Assembly (NCBI RefSeq): GCF_000283155.1
Contig: NW_004454166.1
Location: 4,717,994 to 4,781,993, forward strand
DNA: 64,000 bases
Reading direction: 5' to 3'
Origin: Ceratotherium simum simum
Taxonomy: Eukaryota; Chordata; Mammalia; Perissodactyla; Rhinocerotidae
The notes beneath the pieces were generated by a model. It worked only from the letters and a program-made list of their open reading frames with translations. It was not told where the DNA came from and made no database searches. Shown one piece after another: positions 26,165 through 37,904 of this stretch. Position 1 is the stretch's first letter; the number at the start of each line of letters is the position of its first letter. A program made the translations under genes and the position numbers.

Positions 26165-26400
26165 TGCCATGGTTAAGAGGTCAGGTTCTGGAGTCATGCT
26201 GCCTGGGTTAAAATCTCAATTTGGCCACTTACTACCTATGTGTCATTGAGCAGATTACGTATCCTCCTTGTACTCAGTTTCCTCATCAATCACGTGCAAA
26301 TTCAAGAGAACATATCTCTCAGAGTTGTCATGACAACTACATGAGATAAAATATATAAAACTCTTACAACAGTGCCTGTCACACCCTAAAAGCTTGGGAA
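26165..26400 (+). repeat. MIR SINE, plus
   Basis: ggttctggagtcatgctgcc, tgggttaaaatctcaatttg, actcagtttcctcatcaatc and acagtgcctgtcacacccta. Confidence 0.7.
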
Positions 26401-26404
26401 AAGT

Positions 26405-26453
26405 ATGCTGTTGTGTTGTTACTGTTACTGTTGTTATTGTTGTTGTTGTTTTG
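26405..26453 (+). repeat. TTG/TG-rich simple tract before an INVS exon
   Basis: Imperfect TGT/TTG repeats ending about 20 nt before the acceptor of the exon at 26474, so the tract lies in or near its splicing control region. Confidence 0.8.
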
Positions 26454-26473
26454 AGAATCTCTCAATCTTGCAG

Positions 26474-26641
26474 CAAACAGCTCTGCATTGGAGTGCCTAC
26501 TACAATAACCCCGAGCACGTGAAGCTGCTTATCAAGCATGATTCCAACATCGGGATTCCTGATGTCGAAGGCAAGATCCCACTTCACTGGGCAGCCAACC
26601 ACAAAGATCCGAGCGCCGTTCATACAGTGCGATGCATTCTG
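26474..26641 (+). CDS. INVS: INVS coding exon (human exon 5, inferred), ankyrin repeats 5-6
   Basis: 168 nt, 56 codons, phase 0 at both ends; acceptor cttgcag, donor CTG|gtgagt (strong). It begins QTALHWSAYYNN and ends TVRCIL, residues 150-205, giving most of ankyrin repeat 5 and the first half of repeat 6 (IPLHWAANH). The TALHW and PLHWA turns are the classic ankyrin helix-turn-helix signature, so this is part of the scaffold that binds protein partners. A TTG/TG-rich stretch ends about 20 nt before the acceptor, so the polypyrimidine tract is unusual. As a symmetric exon it can be included or skipped without altering the frame. No stop or frameshift is present. Confidence 0.97.
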
Positions 26642-26739
26642 GTGAGTACAATGTGCTGCTGGACCTGGATGGCCTTTCCAAAAAAAAATGTTCCTTATGA
26701 AATATTCAGTATTTTTGAAAGCATATATATGAAACACAA

Positions 26740-28428
26740 GCAAATTATGAAGCAAAAGAATACAACAGACATGTGAACCCATCTCCAAGAAATGGAACAT
26801 TTTAATACTGCTATTTAAGACCACATAGAAGTTTCCAATGTGCCAATTTCCAAATGCATTCTCGCCCCCTGCCGCGCTCATTCCTGTTCTCCATCAACTA
26901 CTTTCCTGAATTTATATTTATCGTTCCTTGACTTTGTTTTATACTTGTTTTTATTAAATATTGAATAGATGTAAGTGGATATTTGTAAATTACATGTACG
27001 ATACAAAGAATAAGGAAACGACAAATACTCACGTGCTCATCACTGAGTTTAAGAAAAAGTACTTTACCATTACCTTTGAAGTCCTCTGGGTACCTCCCAC
27101 TACCATTGTATTCTCCTCTTTTTCAGAGGCAACCACTGTCCTCAATTTGGGGTTTATCATTCCATTGATTTTCATTATAGTTTTGCCATATATATTCATA
27201 TCCCTATATAATATATTGTTTAGTTTTTAATGTTTTTAAATTTTATATACCTGGAATCATGTTGTATGTATTCTTTTGCAACATGCTTTTCTTGCTCCAC
27301 ATTATGCTGGTAATTTCATCTATATTGCTGTGTGTAGCCGTAAATATATTAATTTTTACTGCTATATAGTATTCCATTTTATTAATAAACCAGACATTGT
27401 TCATTCTGTTATTGACAGACATTTGGAACTGCTTCTAGTTTTTTGCTATTTACAAATAGTGCTGCTTTGAATTTTTTTTTTACCATATCTAGGGTATATA
27501 TTTACCTAGTTTTTGCAGGTATGTAGAAATGCAATTGATATTTTTGTTCATTGATTATATATCTAACCAACTTACTATCCTTTCTTATTAATTTTGAGTA
27601 TTTATCAGTAGATTCTTTGAGGCTTTCTAATCATTCCTTTCCAAATTCCAACTTACATGCTATGGTGGTCTAATATTTAGTCCTATTTGCTTGTAGCACA
27701 CAAATTAGACTTCAAAAGATATTATTTTGTATATACAATGATTTTTTCCATTTGCATGTTAACTAATTTCTTTGCTCTGTGCTTCTTGAATCTCAAATTT
27801 TCCTTCTAGAGTTACCTTACTTCCTGAAATATAATTCTTAGAACTTCCTATAGTGTACATCTATTGATGGTAAACTCTGTTTTTAATTAAGAATGTCTGC
27901 ATTTCTGCCTTACTCTTGAATATATAGTTTTCCTGTGTACACAACTCTGGGTAGTTACTTTTCTCAGCTCTTTCAGACTATTATTTTGCTGCTTTCTGCC
28001 TTTGTTCCTCTTGAGGATTCTGTTATTGGTCTAATTGTCATTCCTTTATAGATGATTTATGTTTTCTCTCTGGCTGCTTTTTAATTCTTCTCTGAGTGGC
28101 ATTCTGCACTTTTACTCCAGTGTGTCTAGCTGTGGATTTTTTTTTCCTATTTGGTGTACATTCTGATTATTGCATCTCAGTTCTGGAAAATGTATAGCCG
28201 TTATCTCTTTAAGTATTGCCTCTCTTTCATTCTTTCTACTCTTGCCTTTAGGGTCTGCAATTACACGTATTTTAGACCTTTTCACTCCATTTTCCATGTC
28301 TCTTCACTTCCATTTTATGTTTCCACCATCTTATCTCTCTCTGCCACATTCTGGGTGATTACATCAAATCTGTCTTCCAGTTTACAGTGTTTCTTCAGCT
28401 GGGTCCAATCTCTTGTTTGCCCTCTTCA
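26740..28428 (-). repeat. L1 LINE (old), minus
   Basis: gtgctcatcactgagtttaa, agaggcaaccactgtcctca, tttggggtttatcattcc, tatagtattccattttatta and ttctgttattgacagacatt. It resumes after an ERE at 28649-28830. Confidence 0.65.
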
Positions 28429-28438
28429 CTGAACCTTT

Positions 28439-28638
28439 TTTTTTTTTTTTAATTATTTTTTCCCCCAAAGCCCCATTAGATAGTCGTATGTCATAGTTGC
28501 ACAGCCTTCTAGTTGCTGTATGTGGGACGCGGCCTCAGCATGGCCGGAGAAGCGGTGCCTCAGTGCGCACCTGGGGTCCGAACCTGGGCCGCCAGCAGTG
28601 GAGCACGTGCTCTTAACTGCTAAGCCATGGCGCCGGCC
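28439..28638 (-). repeat. ERE-type SINE, minus
   Basis: Starts with the reversed poly(A) and ends gccatggcgccggccc (reversed head). 10-bp target duplication ctgaaccttt at 28429-28438 and 28639-28648. Confidence 0.92.
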
Positions 28639-28648
28639 CTGAACCTTT

Positions 28649-29235
28649 AACCTTAGTGACTCTATTTTCACTTCTGAAAGTTCTATTTGTTTGTTTTTCA
28701 GATCTGCCTGGTCATTTTGATAGTTTTTGTTCCTTCCTTACTTTTTATTTTTTTACATGTTTCATAGATAGCTATTTTATATTTTTTATGTGTTAATTTG
28801 AATATCAAAGTCCTGGAGGGTAATTCTCACTCGTAATATCTTATTTCCTCACAAATTTTGCTTTTTTTCCCTTGTAAACACAACTTGGTCCTTGGGAGAC
28901 TCCAGGGCCTAAAATACCATTGTGGTAATATTCTACTTCTTTTTTGAAGTGTTTATAATAACTTTCATGCTCTTTTTTGTAAAATAGGCTGGCGGTACAG
29001 GCAGCTCTAAATCTGGGATGGCCCTTCAGAGAGTTCTCAAATTGGGGCAGGAGGGCTTGGCTTTGGATATGACCTAATCTAAGAAGGGACATGACCTTGG
29101 GTGAGGTAACTCTCTTTCACTGAAGCAATTCCAGAAGACAGCCAACAAGCAGGGTCATCTGCTGGCAGCAGTCCCAGCAGTTGGGGAAATAAGTTCTTTA
29201 GTCTTGAAGGGGGGACCTAAGCAGTGCATCATAAT
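28649..29235. other. L1 continuation, then unassigned intron
   Basis: 28649-28830 continues the upstream L1 (tctatttgtttgtttttcag). 28840-29235 has no landmark I recognise. Confidence 0.4.
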
Positions 29236-29239
29236 ATCT

Positions 29240-30210
29240 GCTACAAAGATCCAGTAATTGTGAACTGTCAATTTATAGAGAAATAAAACCAAATAGCCGA
29301 TAAACACATGATAAAAAAGTCTCAACCTCAGGCCAACGCCAGTGGCCTAGTAGTTAAGTTCAGTGTGCTCCGTTTCCATGGCCCAGGTTCAGTTCCTGGG
29401 CGCAGACCTACATCACATGTCTGTCAGTGGCCCTGCTGTGACAGCAGCTCATGTACAAAATAGAGGAAGATTGGCAACCGATGTTAGCTCAAGGTGAATG
29501 TTCCTCAGCAAAAAAGAAAAAAAAACAAAACTCAACCTCATTTATAAAAGAAATACAAATTAAAATATCAATGAAATGCCTTTCATACCTATAATGGAAA
29601 AAATGTAGTAAGCTTGACAATACCAAGTGGTTAATTTGTGCCACCATTTGGGGAAATAAAAACTTTTACACATTGTCGTGGATGTGTTAATTGGTACAAC
29701 CATTTGGAGAACAGCTTGAAAATACCTAGTTGAAGATACAGATATCCTTCAACCCAGCAATTCCCCTTCTAGGTGTCTAGGCTGGAGAAAAATCTCACAC
29801 GTGTGCTACAAGAGGACATGTAAAGGAAGCATGTTCATTGCAGCATTATTGTTAATAGTGAGAAAAAAATGTAAATAACCTAAATATCCCTCATTAGGAG
29901 AATGGATAACTAAACTGCGGTTTAACAAATGAACTAGTATCAACATAAATACCCAAAAGCATAGCGCTGAAAGAAAAAAACTGCCAAAGAGTATACATAG
30001 TATAATGCATAAGTGTAAATATTGAAAACACACATACAAAATTTATGTATTGTTTATGGATGCATACATATGTAGCAAAAGAACAAAACATACAACTTTA
30101 GCTAAATCCATAACAGATATAAAAGTACATTAGGCAAAATCTGATACCTATTTAACCTAAATAGTCAGCACGTGGTATTTATTATATCTTTTCTGTACCT
30201 TTTATAGTTA
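29240..30210 (+). repeat. L1 LINE 3' fragment, split by an ERE SINE
   Basis: aaatagccgataaacacatg before the SINE. Then aaagaaatacaaattaaaat, ttcaacccagcaattcccct, ttcattgcagcattattgtt and aacctaaatatccctcatta after it. Confidence 0.7.
29331..29530 (+). repeat. ERE-type SINE, diverged older copy
   Basis: Head ggccaacgccagtggcctag, then tagttaag; B-box region caggttcagttcctggg; 3' part gaggaagattggcaaccg. Target duplication ctcaacctca at 29321-29330 and 29531-29540. More diverged than the other copies. Confidence 0.88.
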
Positions 30211-30399
30211 AATATGAAAATAAATTTTTAAATATTCAGACTGTATACGTTTTTCTCAATTTTATCACTTTAACTGTGCTGAGAGAGAATATAGAGGTTT
30301 GGAAAGTTGCTCAGTTAATACTTATGTCAAATGTGATTTATTGAGGATTCTGTGTATGTCTGAAATTCATGTCTGAAGTCTACGGTTCCTTAAAAATAG

Positions 30400-30580
30400 G
30401 ATGCTGCTCCAACGGAGTCTCTACTGAACTGGCAAGACTACGAGGGTCGGACACCTCTTCACTTTGCAGTCGCTGATGGGAATGTGACCGTGGTTGATGT
30501 CTTGACCTCATACGAGAGCTGCAACATAACGTCTTACGATAACTTGTTTCGAACCCCACTTCACTGGGCAGCTCTACTAG
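30400..30580 (+). CDS. INVS: INVS coding exon (human exon 6, inferred), ankyrin repeats 6-8
   Basis: 181 nt; enters in phase 0 (GAT, Asp206) and leaves after the first base of the Gly266 codon (CTA G|gtgagt). It encodes the end of ankyrin repeat 6, repeat 7 (RTPLHFAVADGN) and the first helix of repeat 8 (RTPLHWAALL). The acceptor is taaaaatag, with a modest pyrimidine tract; the donor is near consensus. Skipping would shift the frame. The exon sits between two ERE-type SINEs in opposite orientation (29331-29530 on + and 30779-31032 on -), which could pair in the pre-mRNA. Confidence 0.97.
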
Positions 30581-30778
30581 GTGAGTGGAGTGTGACTCAG
30601 AAGATCAACAGTAGAGGAACTGCATGAATGTAGGAAACTTTCTCCTTCTCCTCCCGTCAACTCCTACCTCTGATTTAATTATTTTAATTCTTAATTGATA
30701 TGTGGCCCTTTATACCTAAATCTCTCTATTGTATGTGTAAATTTTAGTCATATAAATGTATTCTTTGTTATATATTAG

Positions 30779-31032
30779 GTTTTTTTGTTTTGTTTTTTGT
30801 GAGGAAGATTAGCCCTGAGCTAAAATCTGTTGCCAGTCCTCCTCTTTTTGCTGAGGAAGATTGGCCCTGAGCTAACATCCGTGCCCATCTTCCTCTACTT
30901 TATCTGGGACGCCAGCCACAACGTGGCTTGATGAGCGGTGCGTAGGTCCGCACCAGGGATCCGAACCTGCGAACCCCGGGCTACCAGAAGCAGAGCATGT
31001 GAACTTAACCACTGTGCTACTGGGCTGGCCCC
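30779..31032 (-). repeat. ERE-type SINE, minus, long form
   Basis: Reversed tail with a duplicated gaggaagatt.gccctgagc block (30800-30880), reversed B-box region (ggatccgaacctgcgaaccc) and reversed head (ctgtgctactgggctggccc). Exact 13-bp target duplication tgttatatattag at 30766-30778 and 31033-31045. Confidence 0.92.
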
Positions 31033-31045
31033 TGTTATATATTAG

Positions 31046-31416
31046 TTTTAATTTCAACATCATGTCTTAACTTTTAATTTTTATTATAAAAGTAATGCAC
31101 ATTCATTGACAAATGTAAATGTAAAATAATCTTCTTTTCATATTCAATGCCTTTATTTTTGGGGAGGAGGACTTTAACTTTATGTTTGTGCCAGTACCAT
31201 GAGATTTGATATTTTTCCCTCATATTTTCCTGATATGCTTTTTACTTAGCCTTTTTGGGGATCACCTTTTTAGATGAGAGAGGGTACGTATGTGTATGTG
31301 TCTGATTTTGAGGGGAGCAATCTGAGAGTCTCTTGTAGTGAAGGAGTTTTACTCATTAATAGTCATGGTATATAATTCGGTCTTTCTTCTGCTCTTTGAA
31401 TATTATTAGTGTTTGG

Positions 31417-31447
<31 letters not shown>

Positions 31448-33164
31448 CCTGTTTCCTTTATTTTCTACCTTTTAGTGTATGGACTAGATTTGTTGTTATT
31501 TGGTTTTGAATTGCCTAATATTTTAGGGGAGTGTTAGGTTCTATTAGTGGTTACTTTTAAATTGATCAAAAGCTTCTTTTAAGCCTGAGTCAGAGTCAAG
31601 AGCAAAACTGCATCTGTTGATTCTCATGTATTTAAAATGAGGCATTTAGCACACTTTTATTTAGCACTCTTTTAGTATTTGTTAATGTAATCTGAGGTTT
31701 TTCCCCACTTATTATTGTGGTCTTAGTTTTTAAATTACATATTGTCTCTTTTGAAAATGACTTTTATATTTGCATTCAGTTCTATTGTTAGATTTATAGT
31801 TATCATTTCACTGTACAGTTTCATCCTTTTTTTTTTGTCCTCTGCATTCTGGGAGGACTTTGCAAATTTGTCTCCACATCACTAAACTGACTTTTGTTCC
31901 ATAAGTTCTGCTTTCTGTCTGCCTGTTACAGACTGTATTTTAGTTTGCATGTTGATTTCCCTCTCTTATCCGTATTTATTTTTATCTCAGCTTATTTCCT
32001 TGTCACTGCCTTCCATTCCCTTTTCATTTCAGTCTGTCCTCTTCTGAGGATGTTCTTTCTGTCTCATAGAGGCCATCTCTTTGTACTAAGTTGCGGATGC
32101 CAAACAGTTTCCTGAAATTTTCCTCTGGATCCTTCTCTAGATCATTTTCCAAGGTATGCTCTTCATCTCTCTGATGGTGTTCCTTTTCCCCCCTCCTATA
32201 GTGTGTTTCATACAGCCTTTACTGAATTTTTCTCTTTATCCTTCAAACAAGATGAAATGTGTCTGGACTGACGATATGGCATAGATCGCCTTTGATCCTA
32301 CTTTTGTCCCTTTGCGTTATGGAGAATCCATCTCAACCACAATTGGAGAGCAGGTAGAAGAGCACAAGTCCCACTCAAATTCCTTTTTTCTGCCTGACTT
32401 TCATGCAGTGTATCCTTGCTCTGCTCATGTGGCCTCTGCATTGCCTGGTTCCGCGATATGCTGATGCAATAGAATGTATGAAATCCAGGTTTCCTAAATA
32501 TACTATTACCAGGTTTGTTCATTCTTTGATTCTTTCTACAGTTCCTCACTTATGCAGACCACATCCTCCAGAATGCACCACAGAGTATTTTCTCCACCAC
32601 CTCCTCATCATTTCTGCCTATTTATTTTCTGCGACTTGAAATCACTGCCTAGATGTTAAAAATAGGGGAGGGAGGTTAGAGGAATGGATAGGAGGCTCCA
32701 GAGATTACAAGAGATTATATTATAGTTTGTCCTCGTGAATAGCAGAAGAGAACAGCTGTGCAGTTCTGATTGGTGGAACCTGGAGACTAGGGACACTGAT
32801 GTCTGAAAGGGGCTGGCTTCTAACGTGCCTTCCCTCCATTTTTACAGGCAGTTTTATAAAGTGAAGCCAGGGAATGCAATGAGCTGATACCAATATAGTT
32901 TTTTCTCAATCTGGCAATTATAGTTAATGCCATTTCCTTCCTGATTGAAGCTTTAAGTTCCCAGTGTTGTAAGTTTTTGCCTTTGTTCTACATTATCATT
33001 GTGTTTTAGTGAGAAGTTAGAAGAGGCTGCACTGGGGGCTGCTACTCAGAAACCATTCTCAACGCTGTATTAGGTGCTAGTGATGTTTCTTACTCCTTTC
33101 CTTTAAATAGATTATAATTTAATTAACATCCTTTGTATGTGATAACTACCTTGTCTGCTTTCAG
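31046..33164. other. T-rich intron, probably old minus-strand L1 in part
   Basis: 31046-32600 has the T-rich, L1-antisense texture (taaattacatattgtctc, ttctattgttagatttatag), but the landmarks are weak. Poly-T of about 29 at 31419-31447. 32640-33140 is not recognised. Confidence 0.35.
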
Positions 33165-33274
33165 GCCATGCGCAGATTGTCCATCTCCTTTTAGAAAGAA
33201 ATAAGTCTGGAACCATCCCATCTGACAGCCAAGGAGCAACACCCTTGCACTATGCAGCTCAGAGTAACTTTGCT
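33165..33274 (+). CDS. INVS: INVS coding exon (human exon 7, inferred), ankyrin repeats 8-9
   Basis: Short exon of 110 nt. It completes the split Gly266 codon (G|GC) and ends in phase 0 after GCT (Ala302), donor GCT|gtaagt. The acceptor ttgtctgctttcag has a good pyrimidine tract. The product HAQIVHLLLERNKSG continues ankyrin repeat 8 and starts repeat 9 (ATPLHYAAQSNFA). The reading frame is intact and matches the human protein as remembered at every position. Confidence 0.97.
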
Positions 33275-33299
33275 GTAAGTAAAACATGATGATTATCTT

Positions 33300-33725
33300 T
33301 TTTGTTAATTAAATTCTTATTTTGATATAATTGTAAATTCATATGCAGTTGTAAGAAGTAAAACAGCAAGATCCCATGTATGCTTCACCCAATTTACCCC
33401 AATGGTAACATCTTGCAAAAGTGTAACACAATATCATAAACAGGAAATTGACATTGATACAATCCACTGGTCTTACTCCAATTTCATCACTTTTACATGT
33501 ACTCGTTTGTGGGTGTTTGTGCAGCAATTATCTTTTAACAATTGTTCATACTGTTAGCTTTGTGATGCAAGTAGTAGTCTGAGTTTCTGTAAAGTTGTTA
33601 GTCATATGTGAGGTTTTATGCAGTTTTTATTTTAACTGTTCAGTATAACATTTTGCTTTACTATAAGTGTACTTCATATTTTTGTTACTTTTATAGCACT
33701 AAGGACAACTTAGTGTTCAGCAGTC
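33300..33725 (-). repeat. L1 LINE fragment, minus
   Basis: ttgtaaattcatatgcagtt, gtaagaagtaaaacagcaag, cttcacccaatttaccccaa and cataaacaggaaattgacat. Confidence 0.6.
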
Positions 33726-33734
33726 TTTAATTGT

Positions 33735-33985
33735 CCTGAAGGCACTGTGGTGAGGCTTTCCGACTAAACAAACCTTGGCTGGAATCCTGACTATGTTATT
33801 TGCTAGCTATGTGACCTTGCACAAGTCTCTGAGTCTTAGTTTCTTCATATGCAAAATGAAGATAATTATACCTTTTCTTTCAGGATTGTTGTGAGGATTA
33901 GAGAAAATTTATGACAAGTGCCTAGCGTAGTCCTTGGCATAGAGCCAGGTACTCAAGAAATAGAATGCATTCTTATTATTGCTAG
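33735..33985 (+). repeat. MIR SINE, plus
   Basis: tagctatgtgaccttgcaca, agtctctgagtcttagtttc, gattgttgtgaggattagag and gtccttggcatagagccagg. Confidence 0.7.
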
Positions 33986-34640
33986 TGCTAATAATTATGT
34001 ATATTATGCATCTGAGAAAGAAAAATTATGAATTTTTGATATTTCTAAAGATATTGAATATTATTAATAGTTTTTCCCTTACTGCCCTTTATAGTTTACT
34101 GCCCTATATAGTTTTCTCATCCATTATGTCATTCAATCCAGCCAGCAACATGCCAGTGTCTAGGCTGTGTCAGCTTCCTGAGTTATGAGTGGCCACCAAA
34201 AGCCAGAGACTCGTCCAAAGAGGCCCTCATGAAAGCAGCCAGTTGGTTTTGCTGCCTTCTCCATGGGGTGCATAGTGAACCCCTTGGTTTCATTAAATTA
34301 TAAGAATGCTATCATCAGCATAGTATAATTCCATCTTCCTTACCTCCCCAAGTGCACCATTGAATACACTGAATACTCAGATGGCTAAAATACCTTATTT
34401 TCTCACTCTTCTTTCTCTCTGGTACCCAGACCAACTATAACTATAGTCCTTCCTTCCTGACATTGCTAAAAATTTATTCTATTTATCACCTAGAGTTTTG
34501 GCAAATCATTATCTTCTATGATCTCCCAAGATCTCAGAAAAATACAAAGTAGTATTTTGAGGAGGAGCTCTTTCTTATTACAAATAGATAAGAAATTCAG
34601 TTGGCCTGGTCTAGTCAGTCTATGGAAATCAGAACTCAAT
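33986..34640. other. Intron, no feature recognised
   Basis: No repeat or exon landmarks seen. Confidence 0.35.
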
Positions 34641-34664
34641 CCATAGTTCGATGCAAGCCTATGA

Positions 34665-34770
34665 GAGGACATGCTATTCTATTTACAGACGAAGAAACCA
34701 AGGTTCCAAGAGATTAAATGACTTGCCCAAAATCTTGAACCCAAGTCTTAGACTCCAAATTTAACATATG
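34665..34770 (-). repeat. MIR SINE fragment, minus
   Basis: ttacagacgaagaaaccaag, agattaaatgacttgccc and tgaacccaagtcttagactc. Confidence 0.6.
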
Positions 34771-35214
34771 CACAGATACCAGTAATTAAGTAACTGTGCT
34801 AACAGGAGTAAGAAAGAATGGTAGAACATTATGGATGTTTATTCAAAAAAATACTTGCTTTGGATAATCGGCCAATTCCAGAGGTGATTTTTTAAATAAT
34901 TATGTAAAATTTCTAAGCTCAATTTCAAGTCCCTTGATCTCCTTGGACTCTGTTAACTCACAAAAGGTTGCCATTTTCTCTTTTAAAAACATCAACAACA
35001 AAAAAACCTCATGAAATGCCTGCAAACATTCATCATTAAGAAAACATACTAAATAAAGAAATGTTTGCAAATTAGTAAAAGAAAGCAAACCAAATAACCA
35101 CCAACATTTATTTTTTTATTCATTTCTTTATTCAAATCTACTTAATAAACATACACACTAGGTCCTAGGAGTGTTAAGCTATAATACTTCAGTAGCTCAA
35201 CTAGTTTTAAGACT

Positions 35215-35390
35215 AGGAAGCAGTGTATGATGCAGTGGAAAGATGGCTGGGATTCAGCCCTGGGTTCTATTCTTTTGTCTGCCACCAATGTTTGTACGAC
35301 CTTGAACCTAAATTTCTTCATCTGTAAAATAAGGGGCTGGATTAGATGAGCCCTTGAATTTCCTCTTGCTCTAAAATATTGAGCATCAAC
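35215..35390 (+). repeat. MIR SINE, plus
   Basis: gcagtggaaagatggctggg, ttcagccctgggttctatt and aatttcttcatctgtaaaat. Confidence 0.6.
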
Positions 35391-36190
35391 ATTTTATACA
35401 TTTTTGGCCAACTCACAGCCTCCAGAAATTTTTTTCCTCAAACTATTTACTTCCATTCAAGCAAAAGTTTCTATGATCTTCCTAAAAGTTTGTAAGCATG
35501 TGCATTTTGAGGAAAGAGGCAATTTTAAATGCTGTGAATATTAACGCCCATTAAAATTGTCAAGCACTGTTATAATTATCAAAGGTCCTAATTTTTGTAT
35601 AATTCCATAGAGGAAGAACCTTGAATATAGGAATTGCTGAATAAATATTTGTTTAAATGAATTGAACACTGCATTTCTCAGTAACGACCCATCATTCTTC
35701 AATAAATGCATTAACTATTTTTTAAAATTATAGTAACAAAACACACAGTGAGAGAATGCATTAATCTTCTCTGTAGGCATGCCTGAATATATGGGTCTCT
35801 CCATGTAAAATGTCCAAGAAAACCTGTATTTTAATATTGGTCATAGCACTGAATACTTCTGAGTCTTTTAACTATCACTTTATCTCCCTAACAGTGACCT
35901 ATAAAGTTTTCAAACTTGATTGAAGATGATTGTTCTCAATTATGAGGATGTCAAATGAGAGAGTTGGGTTATTTTCCTGACGTGCTATGGAAACCAAAAC
36001 TAACATATAAGGACAGAGGATTGTTGCTTTCGATGGAAATTGTAGTTTTCTTATTCATAAAAAGATAATTTCACTTGATTCAAAGGCAGAGAAAAAATAC
36101 TTTGCTTCGTAGGAAGTCACATATAACAGTGACTTTGTTATAAAAAAAATGCTACTCTTGTCTCAAATTTTTAAATGAACTTTCTTACAG
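35391..36190. other. AT-rich intron, no feature recognised
   Basis: Short L2-like tail near 35630-35665 (ttgctgaataaatatttg). Otherwise nothing. Confidence 0.35.
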
Positions 36191-36362
36191 GAAACAGTTA
36201 AGGTGTTTTTAAAACATCCTTCAGTGAAAGATGATTCAGACCTCGAAGGAAGAACATCCTTTATGTGGGCTTCTGGGAAAGGCAGTGATGATGTCCTTAG
36301 GACTATGCTGAGTTTAAAATCTGACATTGATATTAACATGGCAGACAAATATGGAGGCACAG
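36191..36362 (+). CDS. INVS: INVS coding exon (human exon 8, inferred), ankyrin repeats 9-10
   Basis: 172 nt; starts at GAA (Glu303) in phase 0 and ends after the first base of codon 360 (ACA G|gtgaga). The acceptor is tttcttacag. It encodes ETVKVFLKHP..., the end of ankyrin repeat 9, and repeat 10, whose signature is atypical (RTSFMWASGKG instead of TPLHWAA). Residue 330 is Ser here, where I remember Ala in human. It then runs into the long linker-like loop DIDINMADKYGGT before repeat 11. The frame is intact. Repeat 10 is degenerate in the family generally, so this is not a sign of decay. Confidence 0.97.
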
Positions 36363-37904
36363 GTGAGAACTGGTAGACATCTTCCGTTTGCTTTCATTCA
36401 GGCTCCAAGGTGTAGATGGTCCTAAAAAACTTGTAAAATAGTACCTTGAAATCATTGTTCCTAATCTAATATCGTTTGACTTTCATCTTTACTTTTTAAA
36501 TTTAGGTTGTCAGGCTGTCACTCCAAAGGCTTTATTTCCTCCAGGTATTATGGCTAAAATTAGCATATGTTTCTACCAGGTGAATGGTAGCTTTTGGTTT
36601 AAAACCCTGGTTGCTCCTTAGACATGATTATGGGAGCTCTTCTGATCGTTTATATAGAAAAACATAAACCTGTATCTTAAAACTATGCCTATTTAGTAGT
36701 AGTTAATTATATTTTCAAAAATTTAGAATTATATTTTAAGGAATGCACACATCTAAGTATGTTCTCACCAGTCTCATTTAATATATTCTTTTCTCAGATT
36801 TGAATAGCTTTACCTCATCCTGAATTGCCCATTTTAGAGATAACCTCCCATGACTTCAGAAGCTTCAAAGCTTCCAGTCAGCTTTGCATCAAAAGCTCTT
36901 CCTAGATGCTTCTTTTCATCTCTTTCTCATATAAGACAGCCCTTTGTCTATGTGTTGGTTAACAAGAGAGGTACAAGGTCTTTAGCACTCACTGTCAACT
37001 TGGAGGGCTCTTCCTTGTGTACTGTATCCTTACTGCAAGTCAGAAAGAGAAAGAAAATCACGCAACAGCACAGTACACTGAACAATAAAAACTCAGCTAT
37101 GGGCTTCTCAACGTTATGTTTTCTTATTTGTGGAAACATACCAGAACCATTTGCACCTACCTGTTGTCCCGGATAAGATCTTTCTGGGCCACCAAACTAT
37201 TGATGCAGCACTGGGCGGGGGAGAGGGGGAGGGGAGCTGCTACACCTAATAATTCTCCCCCATACCTGGACCCCCACGCCTTCTAAATTACTTTTTTGAA
37301 AGAGTTTTTAGATAATACCAATTTTGGTAAAGGCTTTAACTCTCAAAAGTATTGCTTTGTCAAAGCCTCACAGTAGAACTTCAGTTTCTTAAGGGGTAGA
37401 GTGTAGACACACAGGACACTTAGTTTTTAAACGGTCTGAACATTTAATTTTTTGCCAGATCTCCATTAGTAAGCAGTCTTTCACTTTATCGCTAGCCTTG
37501 CTTTTAGTTTAACTTTTTCGTGTATTTTAATAAAGTGTGCATGAAAATATTTACATCCTTTGACCAAAAGTGTCTTTCTAATGTGCACAATGGTTGGAGT
37601 TCAGACATAAATTCTCTTCAGATTCATTAATTCTCTGGGCTCTTTCCCCTAAGAGGATTTTATTATATATTAGAGATGCCTTCCTGACATTCTCTTCTAT
37701 GACAGTGAGTTCCTGTCCGTCATCTCTCTACAGGGTAGTTTTTTTCTTCCCTTTAAAAAAGAGTTCTTATCAACAGCAATATGTGGACATTATTTGGATC
37801 TTGATTCAAATAAATCAACTATAAGAAAATTATAAAGCCATCATGAAAATATGAATACTATCTGGATACTTGATATTATAGAATTTTTGTTAATATTTTT
37901 TAGG
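36363..37904. other. Intron, unclassified, with one G-rich island
   Basis: 36840-37270 differs in texture from the surrounding AT-rich sequence and may be an unrecognised repeat, but I cannot name it. It holds the G-rich motif at 37213-37234. Confidence 0.35.
37213..37234 (+). other. G-quadruplex motif
   Basis: Four G-runs (3, 5, 5 and 4 G) with 1-3 nt loops on the transcribed-RNA sense strand. Sequence pattern only. Confidence 0.7.
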
